64,000 bases of DNA from the NCBI GenBank assembly GCA_017399915.1, contig JAFQAS010000065.1, forward strand, positions 186,001 through 250,000. The letters run 5' to 3'. The notes beneath the pieces are model-generated. The model was not told where the DNA came from and ran no database searches. It saw only the letters and a list, made by a program, of their open reading frames with translations. Positions 7,989 through 17,220 of this stretch are shown here, piece by piece. Position 1 is the first letter of the stretch. Every line of letters begins with the position of its first letter. The DNA is from Muribaculaceae bacterium. GTDB lineage: Bacteria; Bacteroidota; Bacteroidia; Bacteroidales; Muribaculaceae. Both the position numbers and the translations under genes were made by a program.

Positions 7989-10766
7989 ATGAATAAGTAT
8001 ATCAAAAACGTCATAGCCGCAATAATGTTGTTGTCAATAACAGCATTTGCCAATGCAGCCAATATCACCGGCACAATCATTGATGCGTCAAAAGAGCCAT
8101 TAGCTCAAGCAAGCGTGAGCTTGCTATCGTCAAAAGACAGCACACGTATTATGGGCACAGCCGCCGACCTCAACGGAAAATTCAAGTTGTCGAATGTAAA
8201 ATCGGGCAAATACATTGTTCAGGTCTCATATGTGGGATTCAACACCACATGTAAAGACATCACTGTAGGAAAGAACAATATGAATATCGGTGAGATCATG
8301 CTCGATGAGTCTACCTTCATGCTTCAAGAAGCTGTGGTAGTGGGAGTAAAAACTCCTATAAAAGTGATGGAAGATACCGTTGAATTCAATGCCGACACCT
8401 ACAAGACTCAGCCCAACGCCGTAGTCGAAGACCTGTTGAAGCGACTCCCCGGTGTAGAAGTAGACTCTGAGGGTAAAATCACTGCAAATGGCAAAGAAGT
8501 AACCAAGATTCTTGTTGATGGTAAAGAGTTTTTTGCTGATGACCCCAAGGTTGCATCAAAAAACCTACCTGTCAACATGGTCGACAAGCTTCAAGTAGTT
8601 GATCGCAAGAGCGATTTGGCTCGACTCACCGGAGTTGATGACGGCGAAGATGAAACAGTAATCAACCTCACAGTTAAGAAAGGCATGAAAAATGGTTGGT
8701 TTGGCACTGTAGATGCCGGATATGGCACCGATGACCGATATAAAATGGTGTTCAACGTAAACCGCTTTTGGAACGACAACCAAATCACGTTCTTAGGCAA
8801 TTTCAATAACATCAATGAGTTAGGATTTGCCGATGGAGGAAATCAATTCCGTCGTTTTGGAGGGAGCAATGGTATAAACACATCTCAAGCATTTGGTCTT
8901 AACTTCAATGTAGGGAATAAAGAGATATTCCGTGTGGGTGGAGATGTGATGTATTCACATAGCGACCGCGACACTCGCCAACGAAGCGAACGCCAATACC
9001 TTTTTACCGATTCAACGTCTTATGCTCAAAGCGGTAAAATCTCTCGTGATAAAGGACATAATATTCGCGCCGGTTTCCGTCTACAATGGAACCCCGACTC
9101 AACCAATACCCTTGAGTTCCGTCCTCGTTTCTCTGTTAACATAAACGACTCATGGAGCCTCGACTCAACCCTCACCAGCGCCGGCGACATATGGCGTTCT
9201 CCTGTTACTCGCAGTTTAAACACAAACAATTCAGAGGGTACAGCTTATAACTTCTCAGGTAATCTTATATATAGCCATAAATTCAGTTCTCGTCCTGGTC
9301 GTGCATTCTCGTTCCAAGCTCGCTATCAATTCAGCGACACCAAAGAAGAAGAGTATACCAACTCTATTAACCGATTCTTCCTTCTCGACTCACTCGACAT
9401 CTATGACCAATATGCCGACAACCACACTTGGAGCAATATGGTGCAAGGTCGTGTGACCTGGACAGAGCCTCTTGGCAACGTGAAAAACGGCAATTTCTTG
9501 ACGTTTGCTTATCGCGCACAATATAGATGGAATAATGCCGACAAACTCACCTATGACCGTCCTATCCTATCATACGATGAATTAACCGGAGCTATCGTGG
9601 TTGATGCCGAAAATCTCATTTTCAGCAAAGATTTGAGCAACCAATTCCGCAACGAACTTTTCACACAAGACATTCGCTTAGGATACAAAAAGGTAAGTAA
9701 GAATTATAACACCGAAATAGGGTTATCACTTGTGCCTACTATGCAAAAGAGCGAGAACCTTATTAATGCTAACAAGAACATTCCCGAACGCTGGGTGTGG
9801 AACTTTGCTCCATTCTTGCGCTATCGTTACAAAATGGGCAAGACACGTTCTTTGAACCTCAACTATATGGGTCGTTCATCTCAACCTACAATGGCTCAAT
9901 TACAACCTGTAGCCGATATGTCGGATCCCTTGAATATCGTAATTGGTAATCCCAACCTCGACCCTACATTTACTCACAACGTGAATGTGCGTTTCCAAGA
10001 CTTTAATGCCGAATCGCAACGCTCTATAATGTTGATGGCATTCATGCGCTACAGCCAAAACAGCATCATTTCAAAGACAACATTCAACCCCGAAACCGGT
10101 GGTCGTACAACAGAATATACCAACGTAAACGGCGTGTGGAACGCCCGATTAATGAACATGATTTCGATGCCGCTGCGCAACAAATCTTTCTCATTCTCCA
10201 ATCACCTCTTTGGATTCTACAGTTCTACTGTAGGGTACAACAACAATGAAAGAAACCGCAGCGGCTCATTCATGGTCGGCGAATCATTCGCGTTTGCTTG
10301 GCGTCCCGACTTCCTCGAATTTGAATTGCGCCCATTCTACAATCTACAATTAGTGCGCAACTCGGTGCAAACAAGTGCCAACCGCAATGTTCACACCTAT
10401 GGAGGTATGTTTAATGCCACTTACAACGCACCTTTCGGCTTATCTATCAATAGCGAACTTTCATTCTCGGGCACCGATGGTTATTCTCAAGGATTCGACT
10501 CTGACCAATGGATGTGGAACGCATCAATAGGCTACTCGTTCCTCAAAGGAAAATCTGCCACTATCGCACTTAAGGTTTATGACCTTTTGCAACAAAAAGA
10601 AAACATTCGTCGCAACGTGACAGCCAACTATATCGACGATACCGAATATAACTCACTCACTCGCTACTTTATGGTGAACTTCACGTATAAGTTCAACACA
10701 TTTGGCAGTGGTGGAGGTCCACAAAACCGCAATGAGCGACGTTATGGTCCTCCTGGAATGCGATAA
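7989..10766 (+). CDS. Outer-membrane beta-barrel protein with carboxypeptidase-like N-terminal domain
   Basis: The 925-residue protein has a signal peptide (about residues 1-23), a carboxypeptidase-regulatory-like beta-sandwich (ITGTIIDASKEPLAQASVSL to about residue 100), a plug-like region (PNAVVEDLLKRLPGVEVDS, KILVDGKEFF), then a long barrel rich in alternating aromatic strands. This is the TonB-receptor-related outer-membrane beta-barrel family common in Bacteroidota rather than SusC proper: it lacks a neighbouring SusD and is shorter. The tail RNERRYGPPGMR is hydrophilic and glycine-rich. The substrate is unknown. The gene is monocistronic, with its own terminator at 10801. Confidence 0.82.
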   Translation: MNKYIKNVIAAIMLLSITAFANAANITGTIIDASKEPLAQASVSLLSSKDSTRIMGTAADLNGKFKLSNVKSGKYIVQVSYVGFNTTCKDITVGKNNMNIGEIMLDESTFMLQEAVVVGVKTPIKVMEDTVEFNADTYKTQPNAVVEDLLKRLPGVEVDSEGKITANGKEVTKILVDGKEFFADDPKVASKNLPVNMVDKLQVVDRKSDLARLTGVDDGEDETVINLTVKKGMKNGWFGTVDAGYGTDDRYKMVFNVNRFWNDNQITFLGNFNNINELGFADGGNQFRRFGGSNGINTSQAFGLNFNVGNKEIFRVGGDVMYSHSDRDTRQRSERQYLFTDSTSYAQSGKISRDKGHNIRAGFRLQWNPDSTNTLEFRPRFSVNINDSWSLDSTLTSAGDIWRSPVTRSLNTNNSEGTAYNFSGNLIYSHKFSSRPGRAFSFQARYQFSDTKEEEYTNSINRFFLLDSLDIYDQYADNHTWSNMVQGRVTWTEPLGNVKNGNFLTFAYRAQYRWNNADKLTYDRPILSYDELTGAIVVDAENLIFSKDLSNQFRNELFTQDIRLGYKKVSKNYNTEIGLSLVPTMQKSENLINANKNIPERWVWNFAPFLRYRYKMGKTRSLNLNYMGRSSQPTMAQLQPVADMSDPLNIVIGNPNLDPTFTHNVNVRFQDFNAESQRSIMLMAFMRYSQNSIISKTTFNPETGGRTTEYTNVNGVWNARLMNMISMPLRNKSFSFSNHLFGFYSSTVGYNNNERNRSGSFMVGESFAFAWRPDFLEFELRPFYNLQLVRNSVQTSANRNVHTYGGMFNATYNAPFGLSINSELSFSGTDGYSQGFDSDQWMWNASIGYSFLKGKSATIALKVYDLLQQKENIRRNVTANYIDDTEYNSLTRYFMVNFTYKFNTFGSGGGPQNRNERRYGPPGMR

Positions 10767-10800
10767 CAATCCAATCTCATTTTTTCATGATAGCGTGAAG

Positions 10801-10838
10801 GAAAGGCGATGGCATCACCCTCGATGTCGTTGCCTTTC
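10801..10838 (+). terminator. Terminator-like hairpin after the beta-barrel gene
   Basis: A 16-bp stem (10801-10816 with 10823-10838) with two G-T wobbles and a 6-nt loop. The T tract after it is short, so efficiency is uncertain. Confidence 0.65.
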
Positions 10839-10879
10839 TGATTTCAATACACACAAAAAGCATCAAAATGTGTTCAAAA

Positions 10880-10911
10880 TTGCCTTTATCTCAAAATTAT
10901 TGCGTAACTTG
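10880..10911 (+). promoter_or_regulatory. Possible promoter for argF'
   Basis: TTG at 10880-10882 and TAACTTGC at 10905-10912 (one mismatch to TAnnTTTG) with 22-bp spacing, ending 30 bp before the argF' start. It is weaker than the other promoters listed here. Confidence 0.4.
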
Positions 10912-10941
10912 CAGACTCTTTTATAAACAAATATACTTATT

Positions 10942-11898
10942 ATGAGAAATTTTACAACAGTAAACGACATAGGCAACCTTAAAGATGCCGTAAAAGAGGC
11001 TCTCGAAGTGAAAGCCAACCGCTACGCTTATAAGCATTTAGGCGAGAATAAAACCCTCTTGATGATATTCTTCAACTCATCATTGCGCACTCGATTGAGC
11101 ACTCAGAAAGCGGCTCTTAACCTTGGCATGAATGTGATTGTGCTTGATGTAAATCAAGGCGCTTGGAAACTCGAAACTGAGCGAGGCGTAATCATGGACG
11201 GTGACAAACCCGAACACTTGCTTGAAGCTATTCCCGTGATGGGTTGCTATTGCGATGTGATAGGTGTACGCTCATTTGCTCGATTTGAGTCAAAAGTAGA
11301 TGACTACGAAGAAAAAATTATATCACAATTCATTAAATATTCAGGTCGTCCTGTTTTCTCAATGGAGGCAGCTACTCGCCACCCATTGCAATCGTTTGCC
11401 GACCTCATCACTATCGAGGAGCATAAGAAATGTGAACGCCCCAAAGTGGTATTAACATGGGCGCCCCACCCCAAAGCACTTCCTCAAGCTGTGCCCAACT
11501 CATTTGCCGAGTGGATGAACGCCACCGACTACGACTTCGTAATCACCCACCCTCATGGATATGAACTCGACCCTGCTTTTGTGGGTAATGCTCGCGTAGA
11601 ATATGACCAAGACAAAGCTCTTGAAGGTGCCGACTTTGTATATGCTAAAAACTGGAGCGCATATACCGACCCCAACTATGGCAAAGTACTCTCAACCGAT
11701 CGCAGTTGGACCATTACCACAGAGAAGATGGCACTAACAAATAATGCGTTCTTTATGCACTGTCTGCCTGTGCGACGTAACATGATAGTAAGCGACGATG
11801 TGATAGAGTCGCCACAATCGCTTGTGATCCCCGAAGCGGCCAATCGTGAGATATCTGCCCAAGTAGTGCTTAAACGCATCTTAGAGGGCTTGAAATAG
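10942..11898 (+). CDS. argF': N-succinylornithine carbamoyltransferase
   Basis: The 318-residue protein belongs to the transcarbamylase branch acting on acylated ornithine. It has the carbamoyl-phosphate motif FNSSLRTRLS, ATRHPLQSFADL, and HCLPVRRN, and lacks the SMG loop of ordinary ornithine transcarbamylase. Residue 90 is proline (in GDKPEHLLEAIPV). In published work on this family, proline at 90 in the Bacteroides fragilis enzyme selects N-succinylornithine, whereas glutamate at the matching site in Xanthomonas selects N-acetylornithine. The predicted role is therefore the succinylated arginine pathway. It is flanked by its own terminator; no other arg gene is in the window. Confidence 0.87.
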   Translation: MRNFTTVNDIGNLKDAVKEALEVKANRYAYKHLGENKTLLMIFFNSSLRTRLSTQKAALNLGMNVIVLDVNQGAWKLETERGVIMDGDKPEHLLEAIPVMGCYCDVIGVRSFARFESKVDDYEEKIISQFIKYSGRPVFSMEAATRHPLQSFADLITIEEHKKCERPKVVLTWAPHPKALPQAVPNSFAEWMNATDYDFVITHPHGYELDPAFVGNARVEYDQDKALEGADFVYAKNWSAYTDPNYGKVLSTDRSWTITTEKMALTNNAFFMHCLPVRRNMIVSDDVIESPQSLVIPEAANREISAQVVLKRILEGLK

Positions 11899-11929
11899 CG
11901 CAAAAACAACATTTATTCCTATTATACGC

Positions 11930-11969
11930 AAAGCGGTGTATCAAAATCGATGATACACCGCTTTTTTTC
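11930..11969 (+). terminator. Rho-independent terminator after argF'
   Basis: A 13-bp perfect stem (11931-11943 with 11951-11963, AAGCGGTGTATCA/TGATACACCGCTT) followed by a T tract. The rest of 11970-12106 shows no gene or clear signal. Confidence 0.92.
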
Positions 11970-12106
11970 GTGGCATTGCAACCTGCCTCTGTCCTATAGA
12001 GGAAAAAACAACCGTTTTCACGTGCGTCGCACTATTTATATCTCAAATGATACAAAGCCCCTATTTCATCTATTAACACACTATAGCCAGCGCAAGCAAA
12101 GTGGAC

Positions 12107-12141
12107 AAAAAAAGCGAGCAATCCGCAATGGATTGCTCGCT
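12107..12141 (-). terminator. Rho-independent terminator of the TolB-amidase pair
   Basis: A 12-bp perfect stem (12113-12124 AGCGAGCAATCC with 12130-12141) with a seven-A run at 12107-12113, that is a T tract on the minus strand, about 22 bp beyond the amidase stop codon. Confidence 0.9.
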
Positions 12142-12163
12142 CATTATAGTGAGTTTATTTCAA

Positions 12164-15100
12164 TTACTTGATGTAAACTTTAGAAGAACGGTTGCCTTGA
12201 AGTTTAATGTAGATACCATTAGAAGGATTAGCAACTTCTACACCTTGGAGGTTGAAGTAACGAGCCGGAGCGTCAACATTTTCGTCAACGATTTCAGTTT
12301 CGATATTTTCAACACCAGTCATTTCAACAGCGAAAAGGAATTTTTCAGCAACTGTACCTGGAACGAAGTGGTAGATGTGTACTGAGTTTTCAGTATTAGG
12401 AACAGCGATGAAGCTACCCATTGCCGCACCAAGACCGGTCTTTTCACCATCACTCCAGCAAGCTACGAGTGCGCCTTCTCCGTCATAGATACCGAAGATA
12501 GAGCCACGAGTACCTGTTGTACCATCTGAAGTCATTGGCATGATGAAGTAAGATTTATCATAAAGTTTGAACCAGTCGAAACCTTCTACTGAAGCGTTAG
12601 CTACAGTGTGACCTGCAGATGATTTTTCAGAGAATGTCCAAGCTTTAACCATGTCAGAGTTGTCATCATTCCAAGCGAATACGCTACCAGGAACAGAACG
12701 TGAACGCAAGATAAATGCATTTGACAAGTCGTTGTTATCGTCCATAAGAGCATCGATTTCAGCTACAGTAGCGAATGCAGGTTGTGGACAGCATGAAGTA
12801 GTAAGTCCTACACCTGCGATTGGGTTAGTTACTTGAGTGTAGTCAGTATCAACCGCGCCATTCTTAATCTTAACAACGAGAATTGCAGTACCACCATTAG
12901 GAGTGATGAATGCATAACCACCTTCGCTTGAAAGCATGTTACCACGGATACGGCCTAATTGGTCACAACGTCCTGGAGTCCAACCTTCGATAGCGCTCAA
13001 GTCAATCTTATAAGTTGATTTGAGGTCGGCAGAAATAAGAGTGAAGTTAGAGCCTGATGTAGCAGCAGAGAAGCCTGAGTTAACTAGGATATTTCCGGCA
13101 TCATCACAAGCGATACCTGTACCAAGAACTTGGTTATAGTTTGCAGTAAGAGCAGCAGAAGGATCGTAGTAAGCTGCAGATCCTGTAGATGTTACTTCCA
13201 AAATCTTATTGTTAGCTTTGTCGTTTACAAGAAGTTTGCCATTAGAAACAGCAGCGAAACGAACGTCACCACCTGCAGCTGAACCTGGAACACTTGAAGT
13301 GTTTTGCCATACCTTAGTGAGACCAAGAGCAAGAGCAGAATTTGCTTTACCCTTCAAAGTAACTTTTTGAGTAGTTGCACCTTCAGAAGTCAATGTGAGA
13401 GTAGCAGTGTGGCTACCTGCAGCAGAAGGATTATAAGTTACTTTTATTGAACCACCTGTTGTTCCGAGAGAAGTCTTATCGATAGAGAATGCAGCGTCAC
13501 CGGCAAGAGCAACATTGATATTTCCGGTCAAGTAAGAACCGGTGATAGTGATGTCTTGAGATTTAGATACTTTTTCAGTTGTTTCAATAGAAACTTCAGA
13601 AGGAGCAGAGATAGTAGGAACTTTTTCGTAAGTGTAAGTAGGAGCAGTACCGTGTTTGTAGTAAGCGATACCTTGGTTGTGAATCAATACCCACATTTCA
13701 ACACCTGCATCACCATTCACGTTAACACAGATACTTGAAGAAAGAGTAGTGTTACGAGTTGTTGAACTCATACCTGCTGAAGGATAGTTACCAGAGTTCG
13801 TAAGACCTTCAACAGCCCAACCAGCGCTACCGTCGATAAGAACAGCACGACCACCAAGAAGTGTAGTAGTTTTGATTTCATCGGCAGTTGCAGCAGAACC
13901 GGCTTTAGTTACAGCTTGATAGTCAACAGCGAATGCATATTTGTTACCTTTGAATGTGAAAGGAACGAAGTCGTTACCACAACCATGGAATGCAGCTTCA
14001 ACGTTGAATGCAGTGTTAGGAACAGCAGCAACAAGCTCACCACCGGCAGTAATTTGAGATGGGAAGTGTTGTTGACCTGCTACCCAGAAGTTGTTTCCAT
14101 CAGGAATTGCACGTGGAGACATACCAATGATAAATGCATCGATATCAGATACTACAGGAGTTTTAGATGCAGTGCCGTTAGAAAGAGCGTAAGTAACGAG
14201 TGAGTTACAGTTACCATTCTTAGCATTTCCATCAGCATCGGTATAGTCACGAGTTTGTTGAGCGAGGTAAACGAGCTTACCGCTTGTCAAGTTACCTTGT
14301 ACTTCGATAGCGTCACCAATACGAGTCATTCCACCGAGGTCGGTAGTTTCAAGAAGTACGCGAGGAGCAGCATCGTCATTATCCCAAATGTAAACTTTGA
14401 GAGTCTTCATTGCATCGTTAGTTGACAATGCGATGTTAGTACCGATAAGTTTACCATCAACGTAAGCAACGTCAACAAGTTTCAAAGCACCACCTGAAAC
14501 ACCTGTCATGTTAAGGTCTTTGATGTGTTCAGCAGTTTGAGCCTTAATAACTTTCACAACACCATTAGTAGCGTCAACTACATAAAGTTTACCGTCACCA
14601 AATGCCATGTTACGATAGTTAGTCCAGTTAGCCATCCAACCGGCTTTCTTACCTGATTTTTCAGAGTAGTTCCAACCTTCGGTGAATGACAATGGTGGGT
14701 TCTTAGCAGTACCGGTTACAACCATAGAAGCTTTGTGAGTTCCACTTACGAATGAGATAGTAGTTGAGTGAGAACCTGCTTTAGAAGGTTTGTAAACAAC
14801 TTCAAATGTACCACCTGTAGTACCGAGAGAAGTTTTGCTGATAGAGAAGTTAGTGTTATCGCTATTTGAGATAGTGATGTTAGAAGTAAGAGAAGTACCT
14901 GTTACAGTGATAGTCTTAGCAGAAGTGTTGCCAACAGGAGTTTCACCGAAACCTGTAGAAGTAGGATTCAAAGAGATACCAGAGTTAACACCTTCTACCA
15001 TGTCGATATTATTTTGAGTAGCTTTGTTAACTGTAGCAGTAACTGTTTTAGTTACGTCTTTGTAACCATCTTTCTTAAATGTAAGAGTATAAGTACCGGC

Positions 15101-16072
15101 AGGCACGAAGAATGCGTAAACACCATTACATTTTGCACCTGTAGTGACTGATTGATTCAAGCCATTACCGCTCAATGTAACAGTTACATTGTTCAAGGCG
15201 AGGTAAGAGTCACGACCACGAGCAGTGTAGTTAGAGTAACCACAACCCTTAGTTACGTCGCGAACGTCACCCACGAGACAAGCAGGAAGAGAACCAGAAC
15301 CACCAGGAGCAGTCAAGTTACCTACTGCGATTTGCCAAGCAAGGAACTTGTTATAAAGAGAAGATTTGAAACGCAAAGATTCAGGACGGTAGTCATGGAA
15401 CCAAGTTTCAACCAAGTAACCTGGTTGAGTGTTGGTACGAAGCACACCATAGTGCCATCCCATCAAGTCATAGTCGGCCATTGAACGAGGAGTGCCATAA
15501 GTATAGTTTGACAAACATCCGTTCTTATAGTTGTTATAAGAGTTCCAGTAAGCCATACGCTCAGAACCACCGATTGAGTTAGTTGCGTTAGAACCTTTAT
15601 AAAGAGCTACGTGGTAGTTAGCACTTGCGTTAGCACCGTTAGAGTGCATAGAGATGAAGTAACCACCATAAGAAGATGAATAAGTAGCAATTGAAGTAAG
15701 GTTCAAGTCAGAAGATGAAGTGTTAGTTGTACGAGACATTTTAACAGTACCACCATTCTTTTCCAAGAATTTTTGCATGTGGAATGCACGGTCGAGGTTA
15801 CCTTCTGATTCATAGAAATATTCACCACCGAGCAAAGGCATTGGAGTAGGACGGTCGTCAGATTCGAAACCACCGTGACCTGCGTTCACATACCATTTAC
15901 CACTCTTGTTATAGTTAGAACTTATAGAAGTATTACCTGTTTTAAAGTTTGCAGGAGTAGAAAGAGCATAAGTTCCGGTATAGTTTGATGCTACATCATA
16001 TGCATAAGTGACTGCGTCGGCACCAAAAGCAACACCAGCCATTAATAATGCTGAAATTAATATCTTTTTCAT
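12164..16072 (-). CDS. Secreted N-acetylmuramoyl-L-alanine amidase with Ig-like and propeller domains and type IX sorting tail
   Basis: A 1302-residue exported protein. After a signal peptide (about 1-20) comes an Amidase_3 domain to about residue 255, with zinc and catalytic residues apparent as His66 (NAGHGG), an acidic ligand in EYFYESE (84-90), His143 (SMHSNG) and Glu222 (LVETWFHDY). Next is a carboxypeptidase-like beta domain (about 265-355, GTYTLTFKKDGYKDVTK). Then two copies of an Ig-like (ASH-type) unit plus a beta-propeller follow; the Ig units share KTSLGTTGG and a GSH(S/T)T motif. The C-terminus ARYFNLQGVEV followed by NGIYIK and VYIK matches the short type A T9SS sorting domain. 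It should cleave peptidoglycan stem peptides or resemble such enzymes, and be sent out by T9SS. It starts 3 bp after the TolB-like gene. Confidence 0.85.
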   Translation of the reverse strand: MKKILISALLMAGVAFGADAVTYAYDVASNYTGTYALSTPANFKTGNTSISSNYNKSGKWYVNAGHGGFESDDRPTPMPLLGGEYFYESEGNLDRAFHMQKFLEKNGGTVKMSRTTNTSSSDLNLTSIATYSSSYGGYFISMHSNGANASANYHVALYKGSNATNSIGGSERMAYWNSYNNYKNGCLSNYTYGTPRSMADYDLMGWHYGVLRTNTQPGYLVETWFHDYRPESLRFKSSLYNKFLAWQIAVGNLTAPGGSGSLPACLVGDVRDVTKGCGYSNYTARGRDSYLALNNVTVTLSGNGLNQSVTTGAKCNGVYAFFVPAGTYTLTFKKDGYKDVTKTVTATVNKATQNNIDMVEGVNSGISLNPTSTGFGETPVGNTSAKTITVTGTSLTSNITISNSDNTNFSISKTSLGTTGGTFEVVYKPSKAGSHSTTISFVSGTHKASMVVTGTAKNPPLSFTEGWNYSEKSGKKAGWMANWTNYRNMAFGDGKLYVVDATNGVVKVIKAQTAEHIKDLNMTGVSGGALKLVDVAYVDGKLIGTNIALSTNDAMKTLKVYIWDNDDAAPRVLLETTDLGGMTRIGDAIEVQGNLTSGKLVYLAQQTRDYTDADGNAKNGNCNSLVTYALSNGTASKTPVVSDIDAFIIGMSPRAIPDGNNFWVAGQQHFPSQITAGGELVAAVPNTAFNVEAAFHGCGNDFVPFTFKGNKYAFAVDYQAVTKAGSAATADEIKTTTLLGGRAVLIDGSAGWAVEGLTNSGNYPSAGMSSTTRNTTLSSSICVNVNGDAGVEMWVLIHNQGIAYYKHGTAPTYTYEKVPTISAPSEVSIETTEKVSKSQDITITGSYLTGNINVALAGDAAFSIDKTSLGTTGGSIKVTYNPSAAGSHTATLTLTSEGATTQKVTLKGKANSALALGLTKVWQNTSSVPGSAAGGDVRFAAVSNGKLLVNDKANNKILEVTSTGSAAYYDPSAALTANYNQVLGTGIACDDAGNILVNSGFSAATSGSNFTLISADLKSTYKIDLSAIEGWTPGRCDQLGRIRGNMLSSEGGYAFITPNGGTAILVVKIKNGAVDTDYTQVTNPIAGVGLTTSCCPQPAFATVAEIDALMDDNNDLSNAFILRSRSVPGSVFAWNDDNSDMVKAWTFSEKSSAGHTVANASVEGFDWFKLYDKSYFIMPMTSDGTTGTRGSIFGIYDGEGALVACWSDGEKTGLGAAMGSFIAVPNTENSVHIYHFVPGTVAEKFLFAVEMTGVENIETEIVDENVDAPARYFNLQGVEVANPSNGIYIKLQGNRSSKVYIK

Positions 16073-16075
16073 GGC

Positions 16076-17026
16076 TTATTTTTCTTTAATAGTCATTAGG
16101 AAAAGTTTACCATCTTCAGTGTGATAAGCAATTTTGCTACCATCGGCACTTACACAAGGGAAAGTTTTGATGTCAGAAGATGCTGTAAGTTGTTGTAGAT
16201 TTTTACCATCAGCACCAATGATGAAGATTTCACCTTTAGTCAAATAGTAACCGTCATGGTCTTCATTGTGACCGATAACGTGAGTATTACCACGCCATTG
16301 TGGACAGTTCATTTCGCCAAGGTTAACAACATTACCACCATTTAGGTCGCAAATGTAAGCATTGTTAGCACAGTGGAAAAGGATTTTAGTTTTGTCTGGA
16401 GAAAGGCTTGTCCAGCAATATTGAGGATCCCAAGTGCTGAATTGACCTTTAAGAGGGTCAAGTTCAATGCGACGACCGTTGTTATAAACAACAATCTTAA
16501 GATCTTCTTCTGTTACAAACACATTGTTAGGCATTTCAATAGCTGAAATAGGAGCCATAACAGCCTTAGTCATAACTTGACCGCCTGTGATGATATCATT
16601 TGTGCGTTGATATACACCATAGCAAAGAGTACCATTTACGAAGCTCACTTGATTAGTGTGATCAAGATTATTCGCTACAATCTTACGTTCAAGAGTGTTT
16701 AGGTCAATGCTATAAAGCGAAGTACCTTGTGCTTGGTCGTTTTGACAATGCACAACAACAGTTTTACCATCTTCGCTGATAGCAGGCATCCATCCTGCAC
16801 CGCGCATGTCGGTAAGTTTTGTGTAACTTTGACTCGCAATGTCAATAACACCGAGTCCATCATAACTGGCTGAAGATACCAACAAAGAGTTTCCATCAGG
16901 AGTGAATTGAGGATGGAAAACATCTGTAGCACCTACCGAAAGTTGTTGATTACTAACAACTTCGAATTGCTGAGCTTGAGCTGTCAATGTAGCTACTGCA
17001 GCAAGTGTCAACAAAAGTTTTTTCAT
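16076..17026 (-). CDS. Exported TolB-like (PD40) beta-propeller protein
   Basis: The 316-residue protein begins with a clear signal peptide cut after TAQAQ. It is built from PD40-type blades: FHPQFTPDGNSLLVSS, WMPAISEDGKTVVVH, SLSPDKTKILFH, FPCVSADGSKIAYH. No catalytic motif is visible, so a binding or scaffold role in the periplasm or at the surface is likely. It is immediately upstream of the amidase gene (3-bp gap), under one promoter box at 17104 and one terminator at 12107, so the two proteins are probably made together. A partnership between propeller and amidase is inferred from this only. Confidence 0.8.
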   Translation of the reverse strand: MKKLLLTLAAVATLTAQAQQFEVVSNQQLSVGATDVFHPQFTPDGNSLLVSSASYDGLGVIDIASQSYTKLTDMRGAGWMPAISEDGKTVVVHCQNDQAQGTSLYSIDLNTLERKIVANNLDHTNQVSFVNGTLCYGVYQRTNDIITGGQVMTKAVMAPISAIEMPNNVFVTEEDLKIVVYNNGRRIELDPLKGQFSTWDPQYCWTSLSPDKTKILFHCANNAYICDLNGGNVVNLGEMNCPQWRGNTHVIGHNEDHDGYYLTKGEIFIIGADGKNLQQLTASSDIKTFPCVSADGSKIAYHTEDGKLFLMTIKEK

Positions 17027-17103
17027 GTAGAAACTGGTTAATAAGTTAATTAATATTTAAAAATTTATGTTAGTTTCGGTATTTATAGGTATACTATATT
17101 CTG

Positions 17104-17111
17104 CAAATATA
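17104..17111 (-). promoter_or_regulatory. -7 box (TATATTTG) for the TolB-amidase operon
   Basis: The complement of 17104-17111 reads TATATTTG, matching TAnnTTTG. It implies a leader of about 70 nt before the start at 17026. Confidence 0.6.
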
Positions 17112-17220
17112 TGAATTTTATCATTGATTATATATACACATGTCAAGATAATTAAGGATTATTAAGATTTTTTCATAATCCAAACAGATATTAATTTAAC
17201 CCTTTTGACTAAGATTTTTA

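Noticed and set aside
10702-10926. Open reading frame of 74 codons overlapping the end of the beta-barrel gene
   Set aside because: It runs through the terminator hairpin at 10801-10838 and the argF' promoter region; a chance frame.
11950-12171. Open reading frame of 73 codons between argF' and the amidase gene
   Set aside because: It spans both terminators of the flanking convergent genes, so it would not be transcribed as a gene.
12164-16072. Repeated blocks in the amidase gene as a possible tandem-repeat or CRISPR-like array
   Set aside because: They are protein-level Ig-like and propeller repeats in a continuous coding frame, with no constant-length spacers.
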